A stretch of 34,136 nt of DNA from an uncultured Chitinophagaceae bacterium (GCA_937862815.1 CALMED010000029.1:1-34136), one strand, 5' to 3'; positions 15,477 through 24,170 are shown, numbered from the stretch's first letter. Notes: generated by a model not told the origin, from the sequence alone. Numbers and translations: made by a program.

Positions 15477-16496
15477 ATGCGTAACCTGTTGCTGTTTCTG
15501 ACAGGGATCCTGCTGGCGGCGGGAGAGGTTGCTTGTACCAATGGGGAATCGGCTGCTCCTCCGGAATCCGGCGGCACAGCAAATCTTGCAGTACCAACCG
15601 ACACAACTCCGGCTGCGAAAGGACTTGATACAGCTTTGTACAACCGTAACCTGGAACGCATGGCCAATGGGGATGAAAGCGGACGGTGGCCTGTACGCGG
15701 GCCGTACCCGTTGGAGGGAGCCGTTTTACCTTTTTACCGGGTTGTAGCCTTCTACGGCAATTTTTATTGTACCGGCATGGGAATACTGGGCGAATTTCCG
15801 CCCCCCGTGGTGCTGCAGAAACTGCGGGCCCAGGTGCGGGAGTGGGAAAAAGCTGATACCCTTACGCCCGTGCTGCCGGCTGTGCACTACATTGCCGTAA
15901 CAGCGCAAAGCAGTCCCTGCGACGGTACTTACCGGGCGCGGATGCCCGAGAAAGAAATCCGCAAAGCCATGGCCATGGCCGACAGCCTGGGTGGACTTTG
16001 TTTTCTGGACGTACAGGTGGGCCTCAGCACCCTGCAGCAGGAATTGCCGCGGCTGTTGCCGTACCTGCGGTCGGCCCATGTACACCTGGGTATAGACCCG
16101 GAGTTTTCGATGAAAAGTGGCCAGCGGCCCGGGACCGTTATCGGCAGTTTCGACGCAGCCGATATAAACTATGTCACCGGTGTGCTGGCCACCCTGGTAA
16201 AAGAGAACCAACTGCCACCGAAGATCCTGGTGGTGCACCGGTTCACGCAGGCCATGCTCACCAACAGCCGGAACATACTTACCCGGCCGGAAGTGCAGGT
16301 GGTGATCAACATGGACGGATTCGGCAGTCCCGATCTTAAGCGCAGTTCTTACCTCCATTTTGTAAGCCGTCAGCCCGTGCAGTTTACCGGCTTTAAAGTA
16401 TTTTATAAAAATGACGCGAAGAGCGGTGGGCGCATCATGTCACCGGCCGAAATGCTGCAGCTGAAACCCCGGCCTGTGTACATCCAGTACCAGTAA
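15477..16496 (+). CDS. Conserved lipoprotein, probable TIM-barrel-like fold, function unknown
   Basis: 339 residues. A lipoprotein signal (MRNLLLFLTGILLAAGEVAC, C20) and a Ser/Pro/Thr-rich linker precede a folded domain from about residue 75. The domain shows beta-strand ends carrying acidic or polar residues: VVAFYGNFYCTGMGILGEF, HYIAVTAQSSPCDGTY, CFLDVQVG, HVHLGIDPEFSM, ILVVHRFTQAML and VVINMDGFGSPDL. The pattern suits an (alpha/beta)8 hydrolase-like barrel. From memory, similar blocks (LDxQxG, DPE, VVHxFT, DGxG) occur in uncharacterised actinobacterial secreted proteins. I cannot name the reaction. It lies upstream of rpsA, which has its own promoter. Confidence 0.75.
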   Translation: MRNLLLFLTGILLAAGEVACTNGESAAPPESGGTANLAVPTDTTPAAKGLDTALYNRNLERMANGDESGRWPVRGPYPLEGAVLPFYRVVAFYGNFYCTGMGILGEFPPPVVLQKLRAQVREWEKADTLTPVLPAVHYIAVTAQSSPCDGTYRARMPEKEIRKAMAMADSLGGLCFLDVQVGLSTLQQELPRLLPYLRSAHVHLGIDPEFSMKSGQRPGTVIGSFDAADINYVTGVLATLVKENQLPPKILVVHRFTQAMLTNSRNILTRPEVQVVINMDGFGSPDLKRSSYLHFVSRQPVQFTGFKVFYKNDAKSGGRIMSPAEMLQLKPRPVYIQYQ

Positions 16497-16571
16497 TCCG
16501 GGGGCAATCGTGTGGTGCAGGTGCAGGTGGGGAAGCGCCTCGTGATGCGGGGGAAATTCCTCTGTAAATCC

Positions 16572-16602
16572 TTGCCTGTTCTGCATTTTCGCCCTATCTT
16601 TG
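16572..16602 (+). promoter_or_regulatory. rpsA promoter
   Basis: TTG (16572-16574), a 20-nt spacer, then TATCTTTG (16595-16602). Both elements match the Bacteroidota sigma-70-type consensus at ideal spacing, so this is one of the best promoters in the window. Confidence 0.8.
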
Positions 16603-16606
16603 CACC

Positions 16607-16625
16607 CCCGTAAAAAACAAACGGG
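16607..16625 (+). promoter_or_regulatory. 5'-terminal hairpin in the rpsA leader
   Basis: CCCGT (16607-16611) pairs with ACGGG (16621-16625) around an A-rich 9-nt loop. It begins about 5 nt after the -7 box, so it would form at the extreme 5' end of the mRNA, 8 nt before the start codon. Confidence 0.45.
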
Positions 16626-16633
16626 ATTATTTT

Positions 16634-18538
16634 ATGTCTGAAAATCAAATTGTTAACTCAAACGCTGAACAACAGGAGCCGGTGGCAGCCGAGGTGGCTG
16701 AAACGGCAACAGCGACAACAAATGTACCTGTTGCGCCGGTGCAGACTGCACACGACGATTTCGACTGGTCCGTTGACAAACGCAACGTGGCTATTTACAA
16801 CCCCGATGAACGTGCCAAGTACGATGCTGTTTACGACGGCACGTTTAAGCAGGTAAACGACGGCGAAATGGTGGAAGGCCAGGTTGTAGGCCTCACCAAG
16901 ACCGACGTGGTGGTGAACATCGGTTTTAAGAGCGATGGCCTGGTTTCCCTTAACGAGTTTCGTGACATCCCCGGTCTCAAAACCGGCGATACTGTGGAAG
17001 TGATGGTGGTGGAAAAGGAAGACCGTGATGGTAACCTGCACCTGAGCCGCAAACTCGCCCGCATTACCCGTGCCTGGGAACGCATAGTTGAAGTACATAA
17101 GACCGGTGAGATTGTTACCGGTATTGTAACGAGCAAAACCAAGGGTGGTCTCATTGTGGACGTACACGGTATGGAAACCTTCCTGCCCGGTTCCCAGATT
17201 GATGTGAAACCCGTAACAGATTACGATCAGTTCGTTGGAAAGACAATGGAGTTCAAGGTGGTGAAGATCAACGAGAACATCAAGAATGCAGTGGTTAGTC
17301 ACAAAGCCCTGATTGAAAGCGATATTGAGCAACAGCGTGCTGTGATCATGAGCAAGCTGGAAAAAGGACAGGTTCTCGAAGGAACGATCAAGAACATCAC
17401 CGATTTCGGAGCATTCCTCGACCTGGGTGGCGTAGACGGTCTGTTGTACATTACCGATATCAGCTGGGGTCGCATCTCGCATCCGTCTGAGGTGCTTAAA
17501 CTGGACCAGAAGCTGAATGTGGTGGTGCTGGATTTTGACGATGAGAAGCGGCGCATCAGCCTTGGTCTGAAGCAACTGACGCCCCATCCCTGGGATACAC
17601 TGCCCGAGGCCATCGGCGAAGGCAATACCGTGAAGGGCAAGGTGGTGAATATTGAGGACTACGGCGCATTTCTCGAAATCATGCCCGGCGTGGAAGGCCT
17701 GGTGCACGTAAGTGAGATCAGCTGGGCCAATACACCCATCAATGCCAAGGAGTTCTTTAAGATGGGCGATGAGCATGAAGCCAAGATTGTGACCCTCGAT
17801 AAGGATGCCCGCAAGATGAGCCTCTCCATCAAGCAGATGACCCAGGATCCCTGGAACACCATTGAAGAGAAGTTTCCCGTTGAAAGCAGGCATAAAGGAC
17901 TGGTTAAAAACATCACGCCCTATGGCGTGTTTGTGGAGCTGGAGCCCGGTATTGGTGGCATGATACACATCAGCGACCTGAGCTGGACCAAGCGTTTCAA
18001 CCACCCCAGCGAATACACCAAGGTGGGTCAGCACATCGAAACAATGATCCTGAGCATTGATAAGGATAACCGTAAACTGCAGCTCGGACACAAGCAGCTG
18101 GAAGAAGATCCCTGGAATGCGCTGGAGGAAACCTTTGCTGTTGGCTCCGTTCACGACGGTACCATCATCCGTAAAGACGACAAAGGCGCCATCGTGCAAC
18201 TGCCTTACGGTATAGAAGGCTTTGCCCCCAACCGTCATCTCAACAAGGAAGACGGCAAGCAGGTACTGGCCGATGAAACTGCTCAGTTTGTGGTGATAGA
18301 ATTCGACCGCAACGAGAAGCGTGTGGTGGTAAGTCACACCCGTATCTGGGAACAGGCAGCCGCGGATGAAAAGGAAGCTGTGGTGAAAGAGAAGAAGGCA
18401 GATGCCGCCCGCACCAAGAAAGCGGTGAAGGATGTTCAGAGCAAAGTGGAAAAAGCCACATTGGGCGATCTGGGTGTACTGGCCGATCTCAAGAAGAAGA
18501 TGGACAGCGAAGCGAAGGACGAAACAGCCAGCCAGTAA
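16634..18538 (+). CDS. rpsA: 30S ribosomal protein S1
   Basis: 634 residues with six S1 (OB-fold) RNA-binding domains at roughly 76-140, 157-224, 244-313, 330-401, 416-487 and 502-568. Each has the G..V.G.V / GAF.. / EGL.. / IS pattern; the third and fourth are the most canonical (DFGAFLDLGGVDGL, DYGAFLEIMPGVEGLVHVSE). An acidic, Ala/Thr-rich N-terminal extension (~40 residues) and a charged Lys/Ala helical tail flank them. S1 binds mRNA at the small subunit and promotes initiation. Because Bacteroidota mRNAs seldom carry Shine-Dalgarno sequences, S1 may matter especially there. The gene has its own strong promoter and terminator. Confidence 0.96.
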   Translation: MSENQIVNSNAEQQEPVAAEVAETATATTNVPVAPVQTAHDDFDWSVDKRNVAIYNPDERAKYDAVYDGTFKQVNDGEMVEGQVVGLTKTDVVVNIGFKSDGLVSLNEFRDIPGLKTGDTVEVMVVEKEDRDGNLHLSRKLARITRAWERIVEVHKTGEIVTGIVTSKTKGGLIVDVHGMETFLPGSQIDVKPVTDYDQFVGKTMEFKVVKINENIKNAVVSHKALIESDIEQQRAVIMSKLEKGQVLEGTIKNITDFGAFLDLGGVDGLLYITDISWGRISHPSEVLKLDQKLNVVVLDFDDEKRRISLGLKQLTPHPWDTLPEAIGEGNTVKGKVVNIEDYGAFLEIMPGVEGLVHVSEISWANTPINAKEFFKMGDEHEAKIVTLDKDARKMSLSIKQMTQDPWNTIEEKFPVESRHKGLVKNITPYGVFVELEPGIGGMIHISDLSWTKRFNHPSEYTKVGQHIETMILSIDKDNRKLQLGHKQLEEDPWNALEETFAVGSVHDGTIIRKDDKGAIVQLPYGIEGFAPNRHLNKEDGKQVLADETAQFVVIEFDRNEKRVVVSHTRIWEQAAADEKEAVVKEKKADAARTKKAVKDVQSKVEKATLGDLGVLADLKKKMDSEAKDETASQ

Positions 18539-18556
18539 GCTTCAATCAAAGCATAC

Positions 18557-18588
18557 AAAACCCATTGCCGCCGGCAATGGGTTTTTTT
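18557..18588 (+). terminator. rpsA intrinsic terminator
   Basis: AAAACCCATTGCC (18557-18569) pairs with GGCAATGGGTTTT (18573-18585) around a 3-nt loop and runs into a T tract. It begins 19 nt after the rpsA stop. Confidence 0.9.
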
Positions 18589-18656
18589 ATACGCATACAC
18601 CGGCTTCCTGCCCCGGCATGGCCGAATTCGATTAACTTAGCGGCAATACCTGCGAC

Positions 18657-19166
18657 ATGCGTTTTTTTCTCACCGGATTTATGGGTTGCGGCAAGACCTT
18701 CTGGGCCCGGCAATGGAGCCAGGCCAGCGGGCTGAAATGTTATGACCTGGACCATGAAATTGAACAGCGGGAACGGCAGTCGGTAACCGCTCTTTTTAAA
18801 GAGCGGGGAGAAGACGCGTTCCGACTACTGGAACGCGATACCCTGCGCACCTTCCTGAAACTGGATAATTACATCATGAGCTGCGGTGGAGGCACTCCCT
18901 GTTTTTTTGATAACATGGAGCGGATGAACGCCGCGGGTATTACCATCTACCTGAAGAGCAGTGTACCTGAATTGGTGGAGCGGCTGCGGCAGGAAAAAGA
19001 AACGCGCCCTCTCATACGGGATGTGAGCGGTGAGTTGCTGGATGAATTCATCACCGCCCGGCTGGAACTGCGGCGCGGCTGTTACAGCCAATCCATGTTT
19101 CACCTCCACACCCGTCACCTCAGCAATGAAAATTTTGAACGGATATACCGGCGTTATGCGAAATAA
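18657..19166 (+). CDS. aroK: Shikimate kinase
   Basis: 169 residues, the normal length for shikimate kinase, which phosphorylates shikimate at the 3-OH using ATP in chorismate synthesis. Visible motifs: the Walker A loop GFMGCGKT near the N-terminus, the shikimate-binding Asp in YDLDHEIEQRE, GEDAFRLLE, SCGGGTPCF and the lid region KETRPLIRD. The start ATG 18657 places the P-loop about 7 residues in, as is usual. A TAACTTAG sequence upstream may be a weak -7 box. Its last 11 nt overlap the start of the next gene, which implies translational coupling. Confidence 0.95.
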   Translation: MRFFLTGFMGCGKTFWARQWSQASGLKCYDLDHEIEQRERQSVTALFKERGEDAFRLLERDTLRTFLKLDNYIMSCGGGTPCFFDNMERMNAAGITIYLKSSVPELVERLRQEKETRPLIRDVSGELLDEFITARLELRRGCYSQSMFHLHTRHLSNENFERIYRRYAK

Positions 19167-19557
19167 TTTTCTGCAATGGGCTTTTTTTCTTTGTGCACTG
19201 GCGGTTGCACTGGGTGCTTTCGGCGCCCACGGCCTGCAACCTTTACTGGATGAAAAAAGCCAGCACACGTACCAAACTGCGGTACAATACCACTTCTACC
19301 ACGCGCTGGCCCTGGCTGTATGTGGCCTGCTGCAGCTTTTTCGCCCCAACCGGCTGGTGGTGCAGGCCGGCCGTCTTTTTGGTGTGGGGCTATTTCTGTT
19401 CTGCGGATCACTTTATCTGATGTCATTTGTAAAAGCAGCTGGCGTCACTACCATGGGTTGGCTGGGGGCTATCACCCCGCTGGGCGGCCTGGCATTTATT
19501 GCTGGCTGGGTGGTGTTGCTGCTGGCGGCTGCCAGGTTGCAACGTCCATCGGAATGA
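19156..19557 (+). CDS. DUF423-family small membrane protein
   Basis: 133 residues, four predicted membrane helices, with the DUF423/YgdD signature near the N-terminus (ALGAFGAHGLQPLL) followed by YQTAVQYHFYHALALAVCGL, FGVGLFLFCGSLYLMSF and ITPLGGLAFIAGW. It is an inner-membrane protein of unknown function. ATG 19156 overlaps the aroK end by 11 nt; the longer upstream frame is a shadow of aroK. Its 3' end overlaps the convergent sensor kinase gene by 62 nt, so both C-termini share the same DNA. Confidence 0.92.
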   Translation: MRNNFLQWAFFLCALAVALGAFGAHGLQPLLDEKSQHTYQTAVQYHFYHALALAVCGLLQLFRPNRLVVQAGRLFGVGLFLFCGSLYLMSFVKAAGVTTMGWLGAITPLGGLAFIAGWVVLLLAAARLQRPSE

Positions 19558-21451
19558 GAAGGGTTACCTGTGTGCCGTTACCGGCAGGTTCTATGCTGAA
19601 CGTTCCATTCACGGCCTCCATCCGGCGCCGCATGTTGCGGAGTCCGTTGTTGTAACTCCTGGTTTCAGTTGGTTGAAATCCCCGGCCGTTATCGCTGATA
19701 CTGATTTGCAGCAGATCTTCATTACAGCTAATACGGATGGTTACCGTTGATGCTTGTGCATGCTTCACAATATTGTTGAGGGTCTCTTTTACAACGAGAA
19801 ACAGGTTGCGCCGTATGTGTCCCGGCAGCAGCCGTTTGGGAATCTGTTGCGGTGCGTCTACCCCGCAGTTGAGCTGAACGGCCTCGCAGTACTCGGTAAC
19901 ATAGGCGCGTATGTAGGCGACAAAACTATCCAGGGTGTCGTGAACAGAATTCATACTCCAGATGATTCCATTCATCTTTACCATCAGGTCGTTGGCGTTG
20001 AAGGAGATTCTTGCCAGTTCCTCCAGCGGCTGTTCTTTTGTTTTTTTTATGGCCAGTTCACTGAGCAGCCGGATGGCAGTAACCCCACTGCCCAGTTCAT
20101 CGTGCATGTCGGCCGAAATCCGATTGCGCTCCTGCTGTTGCACCTGCAGCACTGCCAGTTTGCGTTCATAGGTTTGCCGTTCTTTTTCCTGGCGGAGCGC
20201 TTCCTGCATCAGGACTTTTTCAATCAGCTCCTTGCGGTTTTTGTAGGCCAGTCCGGCCAGGAAAAACATCATCTCCAGCAGAATACCCACTTCGAAATAC
20301 AAGAGTGATTGGCGGAAAATGCCGGTACGCGGCAGGAGGGTGCTTGTGTTAAAAACAATGAGGTATTGCGAAAAACCCGCCAGCAGCAGGTTGACCAGGT
20401 TACCGGCAACAAGGTAGTTCATTAAGCGGTTCCTGTGCATGATACCTAGGATTACATAGGATAAACCAATCAGAAACATGAAATACTTGCTGTAGTTTTC
20501 GACGGCACTCAGCAGGTTGTAAGAACCGTTCCGCAGATACAGGTACGTATAAGTTGCGAGGAAGCCTGCCAGCAGCAAAGCTGCTACCTGAAAAAGCCGG
20601 TTCAGCAGGGGGTAACCCGTGCGGGTATCCAGAAATTTCCGGGTAAACTCCAGATAAAAAATATAACCGAGGAGCAACAGGGCAAGATCAAGGTATTCTT
20701 CATTGAAAAAGTTAAAGGGAACAGACAGCTTGAAGTAAGCCGCTTTTAAATACAGCAGTACAGCCAGGCAGGCCGCGTACAGGGAATAAAAAAGAAATTC
20801 CGGCTTTCGATTCTGCAGGTACGTGACCATTGAAAAAAGCAACATCAACACAAGGGCACCACAAAGCAGGTAGGTGAGTTTATTTATTCCGAACCAGTTG
20901 TTGTGCTCAAAGCTGATGTGATATGAAAGAAACCGTTCATTCACAAGCACTGGTTTCAGCAGTGTTACATTGGTTTTGGCGAATTTCACTTTTGCCAACA
21001 CCTTCATCGGGGTGCCAGGCGGAAGATTTATCTGCCGGTATGCCTGCTCGCTGCCCGGCACAATATCCGGCAACGGAATCCACTGCTTCTTGACCGTATC
21101 CATTGCATACAGGTGGGTTTCTTTGCACAGCATGCCGGCGGAAAAGTAGAAGCTACGCGGTTGTTCCTCCCCGTTTTCCAGTTCAAAAAAAAGGAAGAGG
21201 TAATGATCGGACATTGCCTTTTTCGAAATCTTTTTCGAGGTCTTTTTGTTGTAGGGTAGAAACTGATCGGATCGCAGGTTTTCTAACCGGATGGTGTCTT
21301 TCAGGTCGGTCAGGAAGCGGATGTGGGAAGGAATGAAGACAGACCGGATGATGGTATCGGTACGAATTATGGTATGGCTGCTGTCACCCCGGCCCATTGT
21401 TGCGCCGGCAGTCCATAGCAAAAGGAGGGTGCAAATCAAGTGTTTCATCAT
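19496..21451 (-). CDS. Orphan membrane sensor histidine kinase (7TM-DISM type, HisKA_3)
   Basis: 651 residues counted from ATG 21451; a second ATG lies at 21448. A signal peptide (MMKHLICTLLLLWTAGATMG) is followed by a ~150-residue periplasmic sensory domain of the 7TMR-DISM extracellular type. Seven membrane helices follow (~190-405), then a coiled coil and a NarL-type kinase core. The phospho-accepting His450 lies in ERNRISADMHDELGSG. The N box is KETLNNIVKHA (~555-565), the G1 box DNGRGF (~587-592), and NNGLRNMRRRMEAVNG comes next. The kinase should autophosphorylate and pass phosphate to a LuxR/NarL-type regulator, but no such gene lies in this window. The 3' end overlaps the DUF423 gene by 62 nt. 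Confidence 0.92.
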   Translation of the reverse strand: MMKHLICTLLLLWTAGATMGRGDSSHTIIRTDTIIRSVFIPSHIRFLTDLKDTIRLENLRSDQFLPYNKKTSKKISKKAMSDHYLFLFFELENGEEQPRSFYFSAGMLCKETHLYAMDTVKKQWIPLPDIVPGSEQAYRQINLPPGTPMKVLAKVKFAKTNVTLLKPVLVNERFLSYHISFEHNNWFGINKLTYLLCGALVLMLLFSMVTYLQNRKPEFLFYSLYAACLAVLLYLKAAYFKLSVPFNFFNEEYLDLALLLLGYIFYLEFTRKFLDTRTGYPLLNRLFQVAALLLAGFLATYTYLYLRNGSYNLLSAVENYSKYFMFLIGLSYVILGIMHRNRLMNYLVAGNLVNLLLAGFSQYLIVFNTSTLLPRTGIFRQSLLYFEVGILLEMMFFLAGLAYKNRKELIEKVLMQEALRQEKERQTYERKLAVLQVQQQERNRISADMHDELGSGVTAIRLLSELAIKKTKEQPLEELARISFNANDLMVKMNGIIWSMNSVHDTLDSFVAYIRAYVTEYCEAVQLNCGVDAPQQIPKRLLPGHIRRNLFLVVKETLNNIVKHAQASTVTIRISCNEDLLQISISDNGRGFQPTETRSYNNGLRNMRRRMEAVNGTFSIEPAGNGTQVTLLIPMDVATWQPPAATPPSQQ

Positions 21452-21505
21452 GGCCTCAAACAGGGAAAAGATACTACTTTTCAAAAGAACATCTTGTTTT
21501 CTTTC

Positions 21506-21538
21506 TTGCCGCTGTCACACTCCCTTTTTATATCTTTG
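21506..21538 (+). promoter_or_regulatory. ftsK promoter abutting the start codon
   Basis: TTG (21506-21508), a 22-nt spacer, then TATCTTTG (21531-21538). The ATG of ftsK is at 21544, so the transcription start is predicted at, or within a base or two of, the A of the start codon. Confidence 0.6.
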
Positions 21539-21543
21539 TTTGC

Positions 21544-24072
21544 ATGGCCCGCAAACGGAAAAACAGCCAGAAAAAGGCAGACGAACCGGCCTCCTTCCGC
21601 AAGGAAACCGGAGAGCAGGTCAGTGTAAAGGAACTGGTACGCGACGAGCGAACCCATAAAATTTCCGGCACACTGTCTGTGCTGCTGGCATTGTTGCTAT
21701 TTGTTTCGTTCACTTCCTATCTCTTCACCTGGCGGGAAGACCAGGACAAGGTGCTGCGGGGCGCTTCCCGCTTCCTGATGGCCGATGACATCGGGGTGGA
21801 AAACCTGATGGGCCGCATTGGTGCCTGGCTTTCCCATGTGTTTTTTTATGAGTCGTTCGGGGTGGCATCCTATCTCGTTTGCACGTTCTTTTTTGTTGTT
21901 GGTGTCAATCTCATTTTCGGAAAAAAGATGTTCTCGATCTGGCGTAACCTGCGCTATGTACTGGTAGGTCTGCTTATTCTGCCGGTTTTTTTCGCCTTTT
22001 TCATGCACAGGTACGAATTCCGCTGGGGTGGCACTATGGGAAATTACGCGGCCGGCTGGCTGCGACTGTTTGCAGGAACCGTGGGTACCTCCATCCTTCT
22101 GCTGGTGGCGGTAATGAGTTATGTTATCTGGCGCTTCAACCCGGTTTTCCGGATGCCAGAACGGAAAGTGCCTGATGATATACCTGGTCATCCGGTCGAT
22201 GCGGATACGGAGGAATCAACTTCACCGGCTCCTTTGCCCGCAGTAGCGCCGGAACCACCCGTTCCTGCCGGGGGAAATCAATACAAGGGTACCGGTATTC
22301 CGCTCACCATTGTTCCCGAACGGCAGGAGGCGAATCCGCTGCACCAATTTGAATTGAAAGAAAAAGAAGCATCTGCGCCAGAACCGCTGCCCGCTTTCCA
22401 GCCCGTGCCTGTGGAACTGGTGCCGGAGCCGGTGGTAGCCGAACCCGTACGCAAACCTGCCCCGGTAAAAAACGAAGAGCCCGTCCCGCCCCTTGAACTT
22501 GAAATAAAAAACGTTTCCGATTTTACGCCTGATAAAGAAGACACGGGTGGTGTTGTTGAGAACCTGCCCCCCTACGATCCTTTCCTGGACCTGCGGGATT
22601 ATAAATTTCCGACCCTCAACCTGCTGGAAAACCACGGCAGTGAAAAGATTGTGCAGGACCCGGCCGAACTGGAAAGCTATAAAAACCAGATAATCAGCAC
22701 GCTCCGGAATTACGATATCGAAATCCAGAAGATCTCCGCCACTGTGGGACCCACGGTTACCCTGTATGAGATAGTTCCGGCTGCCGGTGTGCGCATCTCC
22801 CGCATTAAAAACCTGGAAGATGATATTGCCCTGAGTCTCGCTGCCCTGGGCATCCGCATCATTGCACCCATTCCCGGCAAGGGTACCATTGGCATTGAAG
22901 TGCCCAACGTTAAGAAGACCGTGGTGAGCATGAAGACACTGCTGGCGAGTGAAAAATTCCAGCACAATCATTTTGCCCTTCCCATTGCCGTGGGGAAACG
23001 GATTGACAATGAGAATTTCATTGTGGACCTGGCTACCATGCCGCACCTTCTCATGGCCGGTGCCACGGGGCAGGGCAAATCGGTGGGCGTGAACGCGATC
23101 CTTGTTTCGCTGTTGTACAAAAAGCATCCGTCGCAGCTCAAGCTGGTGCTGGTGGATCCCAAGAAAGTGGAGCTGAGCCTCTACCGTCACATTGAGCAGC
23201 ACTTCCTGGCCAAACTGCCGGGTGAAGAAGAAGCCATCATCACCGATACCAGGAAAGTGATCAATACCCTCAATGCGTTGTGTATTGAGATGGACAACCG
23301 CTACGATCTGCTCAAAGAAGCGGGTTGCCGTAACATCCGGGAGTACAATGAGAAATTTGTTGCCCGGCGGCTTAATCCTCAGAAAGGACACCAGTACCTG
23401 CCGTTCATCGTGCTGGTGATTGATGAATTTGCCGACCTCATCATGACGGCGGGCAAGGAAATAGAGATGCCCATCGCCCGCCTGGCGCAACTCGCCCGTG
23501 CCGTGGGTATTCACCTGATCATTGCCACCCAGCGTCCCTCCGTTAACATCATCACCGGTACCATCAAGGCCAACTTCCCGGCCCGCATCGCCTTTAAAGT
23601 TTCATCCAAAGTAGACAGCCGCACCATCCTCGATACCGGTGGTGCAGAGCAGCTCATCGGGAAGGGCGATATGCTGATCAGCTACAACGGCGAACTCACC
23701 CGCCTGCAATGCGCTTTTGTGGACACGCCCGAAGTAGATGAAGTGGTTTCGTTCATCAGCCGGCAGAAAGGGTACCCGCAGGCCTTCCTCCTGCCTGAGT
23801 ACATCGATGAGAAAGATCTTGAAAGCAGGGATGTGGACCTGGGCGACCGCGACCCCATGTTTGAAGAGGCTGCCCGCCTCATTGTGCAGAACCAGGTGGG
23901 CTCTACCTCGCTGCTCCAGCGCCGTATGAAGCTGGGTTACAACCGCGCCGGCCGGCTCATGGACCAGTTGGAAGCGGCTGGTATTGTGGGAAGCAGCCAG
24001 GGGAGTAAAGCGCGGGACGTACTCATCAAAACCGAAGCGGAACTGGACCAACACCTGGACCTGCTGGGTTGA
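21544..24072 (+). CDS. ftsK: DNA translocase FtsK
   Basis: 842 residues. Four N-terminal membrane helices (about 40-60, 98-122, 135-155, 178-198) anchor it at the septum. A Pro/Glu-rich linker (~205-350) follows, then the RecA-like motor with Walker A GATGQGKS (~506-513), LVDPKKVELSLY, Walker B VLVIDEFADL (~623-632) and ATQRPSVNIITGTIKANFP. A C-terminal winged-helix gamma domain (STSLLQRRMKLGYNRAGRLM) recognises KOPS-like DNA. The protein pumps chromosome DNA and helps resolve dimers during division. The start MARKRKNSQKK is chosen because it matches the usual basic N-terminus; codons upstream overlap the promoter. The divergent kinase gene begins 92 nt away. Confidence 0.96.
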   Translation: MARKRKNSQKKADEPASFRKETGEQVSVKELVRDERTHKISGTLSVLLALLLFVSFTSYLFTWREDQDKVLRGASRFLMADDIGVENLMGRIGAWLSHVFFYESFGVASYLVCTFFFVVGVNLIFGKKMFSIWRNLRYVLVGLLILPVFFAFFMHRYEFRWGGTMGNYAAGWLRLFAGTVGTSILLLVAVMSYVIWRFNPVFRMPERKVPDDIPGHPVDADTEESTSPAPLPAVAPEPPVPAGGNQYKGTGIPLTIVPERQEANPLHQFELKEKEASAPEPLPAFQPVPVELVPEPVVAEPVRKPAPVKNEEPVPPLELEIKNVSDFTPDKEDTGGVVENLPPYDPFLDLRDYKFPTLNLLENHGSEKIVQDPAELESYKNQIISTLRNYDIEIQKISATVGPTVTLYEIVPAAGVRISRIKNLEDDIALSLAALGIRIIAPIPGKGTIGIEVPNVKKTVVSMKTLLASEKFQHNHFALPIAVGKRIDNENFIVDLATMPHLLMAGATGQGKSVGVNAILVSLLYKKHPSQLKLVLVDPKKVELSLYRHIEQHFLAKLPGEEEAIITDTRKVINTLNALCIEMDNRYDLLKEAGCRNIREYNEKFVARRLNPQKGHQYLPFIVLVIDEFADLIMTAGKEIEMPIARLAQLARAVGIHLIIATQRPSVNIITGTIKANFPARIAFKVSSKVDSRTILDTGGAEQLIGKGDMLISYNGELTRLQCAFVDTPEVDEVVSFISRQKGYPQAFLLPEYIDEKDLESRDVDLGDRDPMFEEAARLIVQNQVGSTSLLQRRMKLGYNRAGRLMDQLEAAGIVGSSQGSKARDVLIKTEAELDQHLDLLG

Positions 24073-24126
24073 GCTGTTAAATCCATGCAAATACCGGTAA
24101 ATCCCTCGTGTTCCTGCGGCTTATCG

Positions 24127-24134
24127 TATCTTTA
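24127..24134 (+). promoter_or_regulatory. -7 box of the LolA-like gene
   Basis: TATCTTTA, one mismatch from TAnnTTTG, 36 nt before the ATG. Four C (24138-24141) and four G (24152-24155) just downstream could pair at the mRNA 5' end. Confidence 0.45.
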
Positions 24135-24170
24135 CGGCCCCAAAATTGAACGGGGTTTTAAAACATCCAC

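Noticed and set aside
16658..18337. A 559-codon open frame antisense to rpsA
   Set aside because: It is a mirror of a strongly codon-biased gene. The translation has no domain and is His/Leu/Val-rich as expected of a shadow; S1 on the plus strand is unambiguous.
22222..23514. A 430-codon minus-strand frame inside ftsK
   Set aside because: A shadow of the FtsK motor domain, with no recognisable family and no promoter.
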